Assembly (NCBI RefSeq): GCF_036370855.1
Contig: NC_088098.1
Location: 199,687,773 to 199,751,772 of the forward strand
Source of the DNA: Dromaius novaehollandiae
Lineage: Eukaryota > Chordata > Aves > Casuariiformes > Dromaiidae
Direction: 5' to 3'
Length of the DNA: 64,000 nucleotides
Shown: piece after piece, positions 38,392 through 50,600 of the stretch
How the letters are laid out: the number at the start of each line of letters is the position of its first letter
Numbering within the stretch: position 1 is the first letter of the stretch
Made by a program: the position numbers and the translations under genes
The notes under the pieces: generated by a model
What the model was told of the DNA's origin: nothing
Database searches by the model: none
Seen by the model: the letters and a program-made list of their open reading frames with translations, nothing else

Positions 38392-39930
38392 ATGGGTGAC
38401 TGGAGCTTTCTGGGGAGACTACTAGAGAATGCGCAGGAGCACTCCACGGTTATTGGCAAGGTTTGGCTGACGGTACTGTTTATCTTCAGGATACTGGTGC
38501 TGGGGGCCGCTGCTGAGGAGGTCTGGGGAGACGAGCAGTCAGACTTTACGTGCAACACTCAGCAACCTGGTTGTGAAAATGTTTGCTATGACAAAGCTTT
38601 CCCCATTTCCCACATCCGCTTCTGGGTGCTGCAGATCATTTTTGTCTCCACTCCAACCCTCATCTACTTGGGCCACGTGCTACACATTGTACGCATGGAG
38701 GAGAAGAGGAAAGAGAAGGAAGAGGAGCTGAAAAAGAAGGGAAGCATCAAGGACAGCAACTACCTGGGAGCAGCAGCATCTGGCAGTGGTGGTGGTGGAG
38801 GAGGCAATAACATGAAGGATCCTCTTGTCAAAAGGGGGAAAGAGAAGCTCCCAATCCGTGATGAACGTGGTAGAATCCGCATGGGGGGTGCCCTGCTCCG
38901 TACCTACGTCTTCAACATCATTTTCAAGACATTGTTTGAGGTGGGCTTCATTGTGGGCCAGTACTTCCTGTATGGCTTTGAGCTGAAGCCAGTGTACCAC
39001 TGCAGCCGCTCGCCTTGCCCGCACACCGTGGACTGCTTCATCTCACGGCCCACTGAGAAGACCATCTTCATCATCTTCATGTTGGTGGTGGCTTCTGTCT
39101 CCCTGCTGCTGAACATGCTTGAGATATATCACCTGGGGTGGAAGAAGCTTAAGCAGGGTATGACAAGCCAATACAGTCTTGAGATGCCTGTCACAGCAGT
39201 GACACCAGTCATGGTAGCAGCGGAGTCCAAACCTGTTTCCCTGCCTCCACCAGCGCCACCCATGGTGGTAACAGCTGCTGGACCCCCCCCTGTTCTGCCT
39301 GACACCCGCACTGTCACACCACTGCTGGCCCCGGTGACCATGCCACCATACTATGCTGCGGCTATTCCAAGAGCACGGCCCCCCTCCAAGACGGCATCCA
39401 TAGCCAGCTACCCTGTCACTCCACCAGCTCCTGAGGAGAAGCACCGCGCTGTGACTCCCACGCCTGTCTCCACTCCTGTCACCATCCCGACCCCCATCCC
39501 GACGCCCACGTCAGCTGTCATCAGCTACTTCAACAGCAACAGCCATGCCCTGGCGACTGAGCAGAACTGGGTCAACGTGGCAGCGGAGCAGCAGGGGAAG
39601 GCGCCCTCCAGCTCAGCGGCCTCCTCTACCCCCAGCAGTGTCCGGCAGCTGCCTCCACAGCAGGAGGAGCCGCTGGAGCAGCTACTCCCACCCCCGGCTG
39701 GGCCTCCCGTATCTGTTGCCAACAGCGGCAGCAGCACCAGCCTGAGTGGGGCAAGCGGCAGCAAATGGGATGTGGAGGGTGAGGAAGAGCTGTCGGAAGA
39801 ACGGCCCGTCTCAGCTGCCTGCACCGCTGTGGAGATGCATGAGCCACCGCTGCTCGTAGACACACGGCGCTTAAGCAGGGCCAGTAAGTCAAGCAGCAGC
39901 AGAGCCAGGTCAGATGACCTGGCTGTGTAG
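38392..39930 (+). CDS. GJA3: Connexin 46/56 (gap junction alpha-3)
   Basis: Lens-fibre gap junction subunit of 512 residues. This is near the 510 of chick Cx56 and well above the 435 of human Cx46; the extra length is mostly in the cytoplasmic tail. The N-terminus [19 protein letters not shown] is the alpha-3 type. Membrane segments lie near residues 21-41, 76-97, 167-193 and 224-246. E1 has cysteines 54, 61, 65, and E2 has 204, 209, 215. The loop holds Ser118 (KKKGSIKDS), a site reported phosphorylated in chick Cx56, and a glycine run at 133-138. The tail is rich in Pro and Thr (355-373), keeps the conserved TEQNW...AAE block (389-400), carries RRLS at 492-495 and ends DDLAV, a PDZ ligand like the DDLAI of Cx46. 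Odd: E2 reads CPHTVDC, with His211 where human has Asn188. The start is fixed by alignment and the splice site. Confidence 0.96.
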   Translation: MGDWSFLGRLLENAQEHSTVIGKVWLTVLFIFRILVLGAAAEEVWGDEQSDFTCNTQQPGCENVCYDKAFPISHIRFWVLQIIFVSTPTLIYLGHVLHIVRMEEKRKEKEEELKKKGSIKDSNYLGAAASGSGGGGGGNNMKDPLVKRGKEKLPIRDERGRIRMGGALLRTYVFNIIFKTLFEVGFIVGQYFLYGFELKPVYHCSRSPCPHTVDCFISRPTEKTIFIIFMLVVASVSLLLNMLEIYHLGWKKLKQGMTSQYSLEMPVTAVTPVMVAAESKPVSLPPPAPPMVVTAAGPPPVLPDTRTVTPLLAPVTMPPYYAAAIPRARPPSKTASIASYPVTPPAPEEKHRAVTPTPVSTPVTIPTPIPTPTSAVISYFNSNSHALATEQNWVNVAAEQQGKAPSSSAASSTPSSVRQLPPQQEEPLEQLLPPPAGPPVSVANSGSSTSLSGASGSKWDVEGEEELSEERPVSAACTAVEMHEPPLLVDTRRLSRASKSSSSRARSDDLAV

Positions 39931-40102
39931 TGCGGTCCCCAGTGCCCGGGGGAGCAGATGATTGAGGGCAGAGCGGGCAGGGGAGCAGCCCACGGAGGCC
40001 AGGCCTGGCGTGGGGGGAGGCCTGGCTTCCAAACTTTGATGCGTGCTGTTTTTGCACTCTGTGAGTTGTAGTGGGGAAAAATATTGACATTTTCTAATAG
40101 GT

Positions 40103-40573
40103 CAGGGGGTGGCCAAAGTGTGGCCCATGGGCCAAGGGACCAATCCCACTCTCTTTGATGTCCATGGCAGGTCTCCTGAGGGCAGCCATACTGGAGGCCC
40201 GCACAGATAACAGATGATAATGGTAACTGGTCATGTGCCCTGAGGCTGACTTTCATCGAAGAAAAATGTTCATATCCGTAGTGCCCATGTGCCTGCCCAT
40301 CATTTTTCTCTTGCCCTTGCCTGCACTTCCACTCTCTTTCACATAAGCTCTTCATGAACAGTTGCTATGACTTATTTTCCTTCCTGGCCTTATGGCAGCC
40401 ATCAGGATGGCATATTGCCTATTGACGCCTGTCATCTCCATGGACCAACTTGCCATATTAAAGATTGAGGTGGCTGCAGTCTCTTCCATATAACAAAAAT
40501 GAATGCAGCCTTTGTGCTCATGGCAAATTACCAGTGTGGTCCTCTTGGCTGGGCAAAGTTTGGGTAACCCCTG
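40103..40573. mobile_element. Non-autonomous hAT-like DNA transposon
   Basis: About 471 bases bounded by imperfect terminal inverted repeats. The left end reads CAGGGGGTGGCCAAAGTGTG. The right end, read on the minus strand, gives CAGGGGTTACCCAAACTTTG. CAGGGGT..CCAAA-type ends are typical of hAT-Charlie elements. Eight-base flanks TAATAGGT and TAGTAGAT agree at six of eight positions, as a decayed hAT target duplication would. There is no transposase frame. It begins 172 bases after the GJA3 stop, probably inside the 3' UTR. Confidence 0.75.
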
Positions 40574-42104
40574 TAGTAGATTTATCATTTTGAGGTTCAT
40601 CTTTCTATTATTGTTTTTTACTCTTGACCTGTTAGGAAGTGTCTGGTTTGACCTTCTATCCAGTGTTTGCCAATCATGACCACACCATTTTTTTAAACCC
40701 ACAAATATGTTTGAGCATGTTTGATTATAATTTTAGATGACATCTGAAATTGCTTAGAGGAGGACAGGAATCTAAACCACACACCTCAGAAATTACTACA
40801 CAGAACAATTTCTCTTCAGAAAGCAAAGATTATGATTTCAGTACATTGTGGCCCCATACGTTGCCCGTGGACAAACAATAGGATGAAATATGGCTCTGCA
40901 TTTTAGACTGTTAGGTATTAGCTTAAGTTAGTTGGAAAGATGCTTTGTAGGAGTAAACTCGAGTGCATAGTTTTAAGTATTTGAACATTTTTAGAGTAAT
41001 TTTGATCTGTAGGTTTAAAGTTACTTGACTGTGTACTTACTTATTTTAGTTTGATCTTTAATCCGACAAGAAAATGTAAGGAGAAAGAAACTTAACTAGT
41101 GGTAAAAGTCTCAAAGCAACTTTATTTCCTGTTATGTTTTACCCTTTTCTGTAACAGCAATCTGTAGTGTCTTACAAGTCAGTAAAAACAGATTTAGACA
41201 ATATTGTATTGCAGAAAAAGTGACTAGAATAGCAGGGCAACATGATAGTGGATGAAGGTCCTATTCTGGTCCCACTGAGGTCATATGCAGAGTTTTTGTT
41301 CAGTTTCACAGAGCAGGAGATTTGGGATGGATCATGCCGGCCCTATTCAAGCAAAACTAAAATTCAGATGGAGTTTTGGGTGCTACAAGGAATGTAGGTT
41401 TGGGGCCCTAGATAAATGCATAAAAAGCTTGCTTTGGAAAAGTTTTGCATTTCCCTTAAAAATGAGTGGAGGAAACTGCTGGGTATTTCTTTCTAAGGTG
41501 CAGCTTTCCTTGCAAGTGGCTCAATCCTTTATTCCTTTGTAACAAATTCTCTCGCAGAATATAGTCAGAATTTCAAATGCCCAATAAGGCTGGAGAGAGT
41601 TTTGGGTACAAAAAGAATGCAGGATTAGACCCAGCTTCTGTTCTAAGCATAATACAAATGAACTGATGATCAGAGTCAGTCCTATTGCTGCTATAAATCT
41701 GAAGTATGATAACTGGAGAAGAGCAGTCAAACACACTGGAATAGCCCTTTGCATGTTCAAAGTATTTGGCCTGGCAGTGCAGTCCTTACTCAGGCAAAGC
41801 AGGGTCCCCCTGTAGCAAATAGTTACAATTGCCAGTTATCTCTGCTGTTAAGTGTTTTCCAGAATGTGTTTATTTTTTTAACACTTAAAATGCGTTCCCA
41901 CCATTCAAGACTAAACTTTTATTTTTGCTACTCTTTGAATAGACACAAAGAGTTTTTCAGATCAGAGGCACTGTTCTGCAACCCTTAAGTGTGTTGTCCC
42001 ATGACTTCTTTGACCTGCTTGTGTGAACCAGGTGAGGAGAAGTCTTTCTGCTGTCACTGATCTTGGGAACAGACACTACATTAAAGGTCAGTGTACAGTA
42101 TTAC

Positions 42105-42110
42105 AATAAA
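42105..42110 (+). terminator. GJA3: Candidate GJA3 poly(A) signal (proximal)
   Basis: AATAAA, 27 bases after an ATTAAA (42078-42083). The downstream sequence is only moderately T/G-rich. It is one of several possibilities. Confidence 0.25.
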
Positions 42111-43395
42111 GATAGCTGGTATTAGGTATACAGCTTCATGCATACTCTCGTGAGTTTTCTATGTTACAAGCCATAAAAACCTTTTTGCAAGAAAGCTAAA
42201 AGCTAAATTCTGCTTTCTATTCTATCCATGCAACTGTGCTGAACTTAGGTTGAAGTTGATAAAGTTGCCTAAATGTAAAAAAAAAGGCAGAGTTTAGCCC
42301 TCCATTTTTTTAGATTTACTAGCAATTATAGTAGCAATTGTGTAAGTTTTGGTAAATGCCAAGGAATTTTATCACTGAAGTAATTCAGTATGCATCTCTG
42401 TATTTTAGTACAGCAAAATTCATGGGCTAGATTTACCTTTCTTTTATGCTTCTGAAGAATTCAATCGAAGTCTCTCTGGAGTGTATATATATAAACAAGA
42501 CCACCTGGAATATGTGTTTTTCTTGTATTGAGTCCTGAGAGCAAAACTGATCTTCTGTTTTATGGATCCAAATCTTGCAGTCCTTAGCTTAGCACAACCC
42601 CTACAGAGTGTGTCCTGCAGGACTGCATCCATACTTGTATATAAAAAATAACAACAGAGATAGATTTAACTTGCTTAGGATCAACTGATACTTAGTCTGC
42701 CTTTTTCAAATTAACATGTGTGGTTAGTCCTGCAGAGAGTCCAGGTATTTTTTGTGGAATATGTGGCATTTTCAGGCGGAGTCACTACTGGAAAGCTGTA
42801 AAAGACCATTCATTTCTGTTATCTAAGGCTGGGGAGAGAAATGTAACTCTACTGTAACCGCTAAGAGAAATCTAACGGAACAACCTCCACATCAAATGCA
42901 TACTAGTCTGAGAAAATAGTTGTAAGACAAAGCAAAGATACAACTCACAAGTTGTGCTTTAAGATCAGCTTCTTTAAGTTCTATCAAACAGCTGTACAGT
43001 GTCAAGCTTCTTGGTTACCTACACTTTCATTTGGAGTCCAATAATGTTTTTTTTATTTAAGCCCAAGTAATTGATTCAGTAGAACTCTCCTTTAGTGCTT
43101 AAAACTCGCTTTAGTTGCTGCATCACATCTGGGATCAGATTTGTTGAAAAAAATCTTACTGATGTGGCAGAGCTGAGATTTTCAATTAATCTTTACTCCT
43201 GAAATTGTCACTGAAATCAACAATCTATGAGTAAAACGTAATAATCAAACTTGGGATTTGGCCTGATCCACACTGTTACATTAGGATTGTAGGTCTTAAT
43301 TCAGAACTAATGGAGAGATTATGATAAAGCCTAGTTATTTCACTTTTTACTCAAGAAAAATACATATGGACATTCTGCAGTGTTCTGAGCAAGAA

Positions 43396-43491
43396 ATACA
43401 GATAGAAATATATTGTAGAGTATACAGGTAGAAATTTCTAAGTATATAAATAGAATTTTTTTACAGATACAGATAGAAATTACTAAGTATA
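43396..43491. repeat. Local repeat of a 25-base unit
   Basis: ATACAGRTAGAAATTWCTAAGTATA-like units lie at 43422-43446 and 43467-43491 (two mismatches in 25). A partial copy, ATACAGATAGAAAT, is at 43396-43409. The surroundings are AT-rich. Confidence 0.7.
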
Positions 43492-44063
43492 GCTCAGTAT
43501 ACAGTTAGTAGCTGATGTATCAAAAGGCATGCATTTCCATGATTAAAGATTTGCCCTATATTGATATTGAAAACCAGATTAGCTCACAATTTTCAACAGT
43601 TCTAAAAAAATGTACAAACACTAACCAATTTGCATGGTAGAACAGAGTCTGTTAGCAAAAATATCTGTTAGTTTCCAAGTAATTTACTTGTTCACATTAA
43701 TCCGAAAGAGAGAATTGGAAGGAAGTGATACTTTGACTTGACCTGATCCTGTGGCTGCTCTAGCCCTGTTTTGAAAGATCTTATACACATACCTAACTCA
43801 AAGCTGGTAGGCGAGTTATTGCAGAACTGGAAATCAGGACAGAATCATCCCTGATGTTATTAAGCAAACTGAAAAAAATACTCATTTTTGCTCTGTGAAT
43901 AGGTGGATTGTGGGAAGGTTGTTTTCTGTCTTACTTGAGGTTAAAGAAATGCTAAGGTATGCAGAAGAAAAGAAGAAAAACAAAAAAATATAGTATTTGA
44001 ATAAGATACCAGGTGTATGGCATGCTACATTGTTTTGCAATAAATAAATTTACTGGTACTAGT

Positions 44064-44132
44064 TGACCTGGTTTGAGCAAGGAGGTGGGACTAGATGGCC
44101 TCCAGAGGTCCCTTCCAACTGCAACTGTTCTA
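44064..44132 (+). mobile_element. CR1 LINE 3' terminal fragment
   Basis: The words gaggtgggactagatggcct, ccagaggtcccttccaactg and caactgttct match the sense 3' end of CR1 ('ggttggactagatgatctccagaggtcccttccaacc'). Only about 70 bases remain. Confidence 0.85.
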
Positions 44133-46007
44133 ATGAAACTTATTTTCCAAATCACTGATTTCACTAGTACTTTTTTCATAATAGTTTTACAAGAATGTAG
44201 TAAAAATACATGTGTATTAGCACATTTCTTGGCCATGGGCACAGTTAATCTGTTTTCTATCACTGGGCTTTTTTCATTAGTGCAGCTGTCAGTTAATACA
44301 AAAGCAAATGAAGTACAGACAATTTACAACCCCACAGTTCTTCCCTTTGTATTTTGATTAAATGAAAACAGCCTGCTAGAACCTTCCCTGTATTAAAATG
44401 GGATACTTTGTCTGTGAAAATCAATCTCTTGCTTTTCATAGAGAAAAAAGTGCTTCTTGAATTGTTAGTCTTATTCTGACATTGAACAAATAAACTTCTT
44501 CGAAGTAAGTAGAATGTCCTGAAAACACAGGCAAAATGTGTTCTTCTCTGGTGTGATTTGGAAGCCAGTTGGTATGCAAAGGGGAAGTGGTCCCGAAGAC
44601 TGACTTGGCTCAGTACATTTGTTCTTCATAAAGGCACTTGGAGCTAATTAAATGTCTGACATATTGCAGTTCTTGAGATTATTTTCTGGTATGAATACCT
44701 AAGTGTACAATCAGCAAAATAATTAAGGCAGGCCTTAAAAATCAAATCAGTACTTAGGTCCTTTTTTGGTTAGATGTGGGACCACCTCCTCAGCTGATGC
44801 AAATTGTTGTATTTCACTGAGTTCACCTGAGTGACAACAGTCTGTACAAACATAGCATTGAGCCCCCCAGTCCCTTTTTTTTTTTTAATGTAGGCATTAA
44901 CACCATGAATTTGAACAGGCTGGGCTTTTTTTTCCAAATATTTTTTGTTTCATTTACTGTGATTTTTCTTGTGAAAAGTTTGCTCTTGTATTTCGAATTT
45001 CTAAGGTTTACATTCAGTTTTTGATTTCAGATTGCACATTTGGATGAAATAAACTGTTTTATAAGTTTACATTTGTATAAAGAGTAAAAGAATGACTCTG
45101 CCAATATGTTAAACCTAAAAAAGAAATGTCTTACTATAACACAGGAACTCTTCAGGCATAAGGTGGTACCATTAAAGAAAATTAATCCTGACTACTGATC
45201 TATAGTATCAGTTTTCTTTATATACTTAAAACATGGGAGCCGGATATATAGAGAGCACGTGATGGAAAAAGAAACTTTTCATCGTGAACTCAATTATTAC
45301 CAAATAAATTTAGGGCTTATTATTATTTATATGCCTTTTGTGTGTTTGGAAGTTCAGTGACAAAAATTAGCTGTGATACGTGTCCTCTAAGTGATAAATT
45401 TGCAGCCTGGTTTAAAATTCCAAACAAAATATTTATGGAGAAACATTGCACTGTTAAACTGTATAAGATTTTACAAAAGCTAAATGTTTTGTTTTCCAGA
45501 CAAAAATACAGTTCTGAGCCTGCAAATACAATTATATGTGAGTAATTTTTACTCTTGCAAATAGACCATTAAAGGTAATGGGACTGCTTGCATAAGCAAA
45601 AAGTACTGATGTAAAAAAGAAATTGCAGATTTGTTTTAAGTTTGTTTTAAGATGCCAGTCAAATTCTAGAAGTTTCAGTCACTTAGGAGTTATGCAAGAA
45701 ATGTGAACATACTTTAAGATGTGGAATATATTCCTATTCCCATTTACACAGTTTCTCACAATTATAAGGTTGTATAGCATAAAAAAGGTTACTCAGAGTT
45801 TTCTTCTTGCCTTCCGGTTGTTTGTCTTCTACATGACAGAATCTCACAACAAAAATAGCGAGTTTTCTGGACTATCAGGGACTTGTAATAACAATAAAAG
45901 CAGCAGCCAGTTAATATGCTGTCTTGAAAGAAGTGCCTTGTGTATTAAATTCTGTAAGAACCAGTTGATGTGTTAATTTACCTCAAGTGTTTACAAAATC
46001 ATGACTA

Positions 46008-46013
46008 AATAAA
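46008..46013 (+). terminator. GJA3: Candidate GJA3 poly(A) signal (distal)
   Basis: AATAAA followed by a T/G-containing stretch (ctttttgtaccacagtattg). It would give a 3' UTR of about 6 kb. Chick Cx56 is reported to have a long transcript, but I cannot verify the length, so this is only a candidate. Confidence 0.2.
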
Positions 46014-47608
46014 CTTTTTGTACCACAGTATTGTCTCTCTTAGATTAAATTTTCATGGATGTGCAGATGATCTTTAAAAATATTAGAATACCAGAACAGC
46101 TAACTAAACTCAATTAGCTCTCTCTCTTTTTTCACTTACTCTGCTGCTTCCTTTTTTCATACAAAAATTGCATCTGAATTGCATCTGTTGGAAAACTGGC
46201 TATTGAAATCCATCTCCGTGCAGTGACATCAGTGGAAGTTCATAGTCCAGAAGACGGATATGACTGAGACCCACCCTAGCAAGTGCAAGGGGTGAATGCT
46301 GACCCTCTTGAAGCGAGTGTGGAGTTTGCCTCTGCCTTCTGCAGAGTACAGGTTTCATCCTTGATTCTTATTTTGACACTCCTGCATCACTGTTCATCTC
46401 ATGCTATGTTGTATGGTGTTAATAGCTATTCCCATCTTTTCCCCCAGTGCTAACTCAGTTTCTTTGACTTATCCGGGCCACTATCTATCCAGCTGATATG
46501 ACTAATGAGACTGTTACCTATAAATGCACAAAGGTGTTTAGTGCAGGGAAAATGCATCCTTACTGGGGATAATGCAGAGTACCTATTGTACTTGAAATTC
46601 TCTGATTTGCCCTATGTAGGCAAAGCTCACAGTTCAGCACACAGAAATGTAACCCAATTTTGTCCTGAAAATGTACAATGCACTAAGAGCAAGTATGTCT
46701 GTGTACTGTATAGTCCGATGAAGAGGCCATGTCCAGGTGTCCAAGAGGTATAATTTGTAAAAAGCAGCAATGTAGGCAAGACTAAGTGACTCTTGTAGAA
46801 GAGTTAAAATTAGCAGGGAGGTTTTGTAAAACTTGATTTCATATACAGCAGCTATATGAGCATAGAAAGTATGAAATCTTGTTTAAAACACTTAGCTAGC
46901 CTGAAAGATTACACTTATGCTTTTTGAGTAAGAATCTCTAAGCTGAGTAAAAATCACTTTGTCAAATATATTGAACTTCTAATTTCAGTCCAATAAGGCA
47001 GAGGATGAATGTAAGTGATATGACAGATTAGAGATGTCTTGCATTGAAATTTAACACTTTAAGAGTATTTAAGGGTATGCTATTATTAATGTAATTTTAA
47101 TCCATGTTTAAAAAGTTGTATATTTCCCATGGAAATTTTGGAAGTGATTATACTTCAGAAAAATCTGGTTAAGTAACTAAGTGTGTCCAACCCATGCTAT
47201 TGTGAACCCAGTTACACATTTCTTCCCCCTTTTTAAACAGGAATGTTCATATGAAAAAAATTCTTTGTTCCTATGAATTCAACACTTTCTATTCAAAAAC
47301 TCATAAATATAGTCAAAAATACTTTTTTGGAGAGAAAAATGCAGGTTTTAGAAATCTAAAACTTGCTTGCTGATAACCTGAGGGTCCTCTGCAACCTGTG
47401 AGACCCCATTTGTGGGTCAATCTATGAGCCTCCTTGCTGATAAATTCACAGCCAGAGAAATTTCTGGGAAGATTTACCTTTGCCAAATGTTATTATTTAA
47501 GGACATCACTTGGGTTTAGGGATCTCTCTAATTCACAGTAAGTGTGGAAGTTTTCCTTTCTAACAATTGCTATTAAGAAGACAGTAAAAAGTTAGTTCCA
47601 GGAGAGTC

Positions 47609-47630
47609 TATTTGAGCTATAGCTCAAATA
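47609..47630. repeat. Perfect 22-base palindrome
   Basis: TATTTGAGCTA is followed without spacer by its exact reverse complement. It sits in unique AT-rich sequence and does not belong to any recognised transposon. Confidence 0.9.
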
Positions 47631-50600
47631 CTAAAACGTAGCCATCCATTACTTTAGATCTGTTTTATCACTGATTTTGGCAGTGGATTATTTCTTTATG
47701 GCAATAGAAAATATATAGTTTTTCTATGGATTTTTTTAGATGCTATTTCATCTATGTCAGACTAAATGCTGTACAGTACTGTATCAGATCAGGCCAGATG
47801 CTGCTGATAGCGCCATGGTCCTGGCAGGACAGGGTAGTTTCTGTCCTTCATTCAGGGTAGTAGTGACCGTTCATCTTTCTTGTATCAGTGCAGTGAAGTG
47901 CATTTTTTGATGCCTCCTGTGCTCAGACATTGCTGTATCTGCGTTATGTGATGTATCCATACAGTACACCAGTTCATTCACAGTCTCTGAGGACCAGGCA
48001 GGGGTAAAGCAAGCTAAGAGTATAATACAGATCGTACTCAGGTAATGCTTAGCAGTGAGGGGAAGCTGAGGAAGAATGTGAAGAAAGTGATATCAGCTGT
48101 ACTGCTAAAGATAACTTGCTTGCCTTTGGCGAAGAGCACTTTTTACTATAACTATATGTGGCTGGAATATGTTGCATTATTTTTATTTAGATGAAGATTT
48201 CATCGCCAAGTTCCATGATTTTGTCACTTGAAGAAGGGACAGAGTACCCCCAGGAGAACCAAGTGTTGGCTGGTGCAGACCATGGCTGCGCACCGGGTGC
48301 TCTCCCTTGGGACCCAGCCACGGTGCCTTCCCTTTGTGTGCGCCGTCTTCTGAAGAATTTCTGGATGAAATATGAAATATGAAGGTGCTACTCTTAATCT
48401 GTAAAGATCTGTGTGAGGATGTGGGTCCTTCTTGCTCCCAAGGTGAAGCAATCTGTTCACATCTTCTGCAGGGAAGAAATATAAGCTGGAAGTCAGGAGA
48501 ACTTCTTCCAAACCATGAATTTCTGAACTCCAGGGTAATGGGGCAGTGAAGGACTCTATCCCTGGTAAGATACAGCACTGGAGAATGCTCAGGTTGTTCG
48601 GGGATGGATTGCTGTGGAACACTTAGATATAGACATGATAGCATAGTAGATTGTCAGCTCATCAAAATAAAAAAAAAACCACTTTTCAAGATAAAGTGAG
48701 CTAGGAACAACCAAAAGCGTGTCATTTCTATAGGAAAACAAATGCCCATTTTAAAGCCTCAAAAAAACACAGAGCACTTAAAATGCTTATCATAAATATT
48801 TTAATATTCCAACTGATGTCTCCTACAGTTAAAAAAAAAGTCCATACAATTGTCTACTTTAGAGCAGACTTTTATAACAGCTATTAACTGTGAAAATGTT
48901 TTAGGAGATATCCATCTTTATTGCCTCTCAGTGACATCTATATAAAATGATGTAGATTTAGTTTCCTAATTTGCTGCCAAAGCTCTGAATTTGATCTAAG
49001 TCCAGTTCAGCCTGGATCTTCATCTCTCATGCAGCATTCGCAATGCTAACTGCAAGCTGTGATTAAGGTATGGGGCTGTGCACCAGCACAAGAAAGCACA
49101 GGCAAGCTTGTGACAGTAATGCCAAATGAAAGGGGAGAGAAGTATTACAGCTCTCTCACCTGCCATTTTTAAGAAGAAAGTAGTGATACATAGCAATAAA
49201 ATGTTGTCCTTTATGGTAGTTATCTCCCCTTCTTTTTCTTGCGGTAGTTGATCTGTGTATTTTTGTGTCACTAGTCATAGTATAGGGCCCATCAGGACTA
49301 TTTTTACTGCCAGGAGGAGGATCTTCAATGAAGTGCACTTTTGCTATGCCCCATTTTTAAGGGTGAGTCTCAGCATTTGTGGCAGCAACTACAGATGCGG
49401 TTGGCATGGCTGGCACTGCAGAGAGCAGGCCTGTGTATGCTAAGGCCAGGCCACCCGGCGGTGCCCGGGACCGCTGCGCCTGCCTGCATCGCTAAAGCAG
49501 CCGATGCCAGTCAGCATGCAGCCAATGCCTTTTGTCCCGCAGGTCTCTGCTGTTTTAGAGGTTGGTGCCTTAGAAGAAAAACAACCAAGTGAATACCTAT
49601 GATTCTTCATGCTCATTATTTTTTGTCCTGTGGGAGCATGATAAAACATTTTAAAATGTCCAGGCCTTCGCTGCTCCAAGTAACGTGAGACATGGCATTT
49701 TAAAGAGTCCCTGTACTATTTGGAGGATAGTTCAAAAAATACAAAGTCAAGCTCTCAAACAAATTCAAGCTCTCAAGGAATAAAAACATTTTTCTGTGGG
49801 ATAGACTTTTCCTGTGTTTACACAAGATCCACCAAATTCAGTGAACAGATGGGGTTACATGAAATAAAGGCTTACATTCCATGTGAGAATATGGCTTATA
49901 TTTCTATACTCCTAAATCAAATGAAAACTGAAAAGATGGAGCAAATAATTTTCAGCCATTTTATGTTTTTACTTCCCAGTTTGACAAGATTAAACTTTCT
50001 AAAGATTTCGGCTCTGAGGAATGTTGTGGTCTTCTGAGCAGAGACTAAGGGGTAATTATGGCTAGCTTATCCAGTCCCGCAGAGGAGCTCCCTGTTTGCT
50101 TTGCATGGCTTATGTAGTGGGTTTTGCTGTGTAAATTCCACCCCAAATGCAGAAGTTAGCATCTGAGGATGGCTTGGTTAAGTAAACTAGTTCTGTTTGG
50201 ATTTAGTTAGGGATAATTTGGGGGTGGAATACCTTCTTTATTTTGAGAAGTGGAAGAAGAGGAAAGGCAGAATCATAGAGTCAGAGTACTTACCTGTTTT
50301 CTAGTTGTCGGTTAAGAGGTGTTTAATGCTGAATATAAATCTATTGTACTAGGTCTCTAAAATAGTGGTAGTTTTCATATCCCCATTCACCACCCCTCCC
50401 TTCTACCTCACTGCAATATTATAAGAGAGATAGTTTACATTTTTCTTTTTTTTGAAGTCATTAAGTTGCTGCTGTCTTTCAAAGTCCCAGTGCATCCTGT
50501 AGGGCCCGTGTGTATCTTTAAATAGGCCTGTGACTGAAGTTTGAATACAGTAAAAACGATGAGGTCAGACAACAGAATGAGCAGTCAGAACTGATAGCAT

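Larger units (their letters stand above)
39931..46040 (+). other. GJA3: GJA3 3' untranslated / downstream region, end unknown
   Basis: No coding sequence follows the GJA3 stop. The transcript end cannot be fixed, because AATAAA or ATTAAA words occur at 40457 (inside the hAT-like element), 42105, 44039, 44489, 45048 and 46008. A hAT-like element occupies 40103-40573, and a CR1 tail sits at 44064-44132. A long 3' UTR reaching one of the later signals is possible. Confidence 0.35.

Noticed and set aside
38392-39930. Identification as GJA8 (Cx50/Cx45.6)
   Set aside because: The start [19 protein letters not shown], the E1-E2 wording and the position next to GJB2 fit GJA3; GJA8 lies on a different chromosome region in amniotes.
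39525-40355. 276-codon minus-strand open frame across the GJA3 tail and 3' UTR
   Set aside because: It is antisense to the GC-rich, Pro/Ser-rich GJA3 tail and continues into the hAT-like element; no known domain, and the composition mirrors the sense gene. The shorter antisense frames at 38680-39024 and 39626-40090 are rejected for the same reason.
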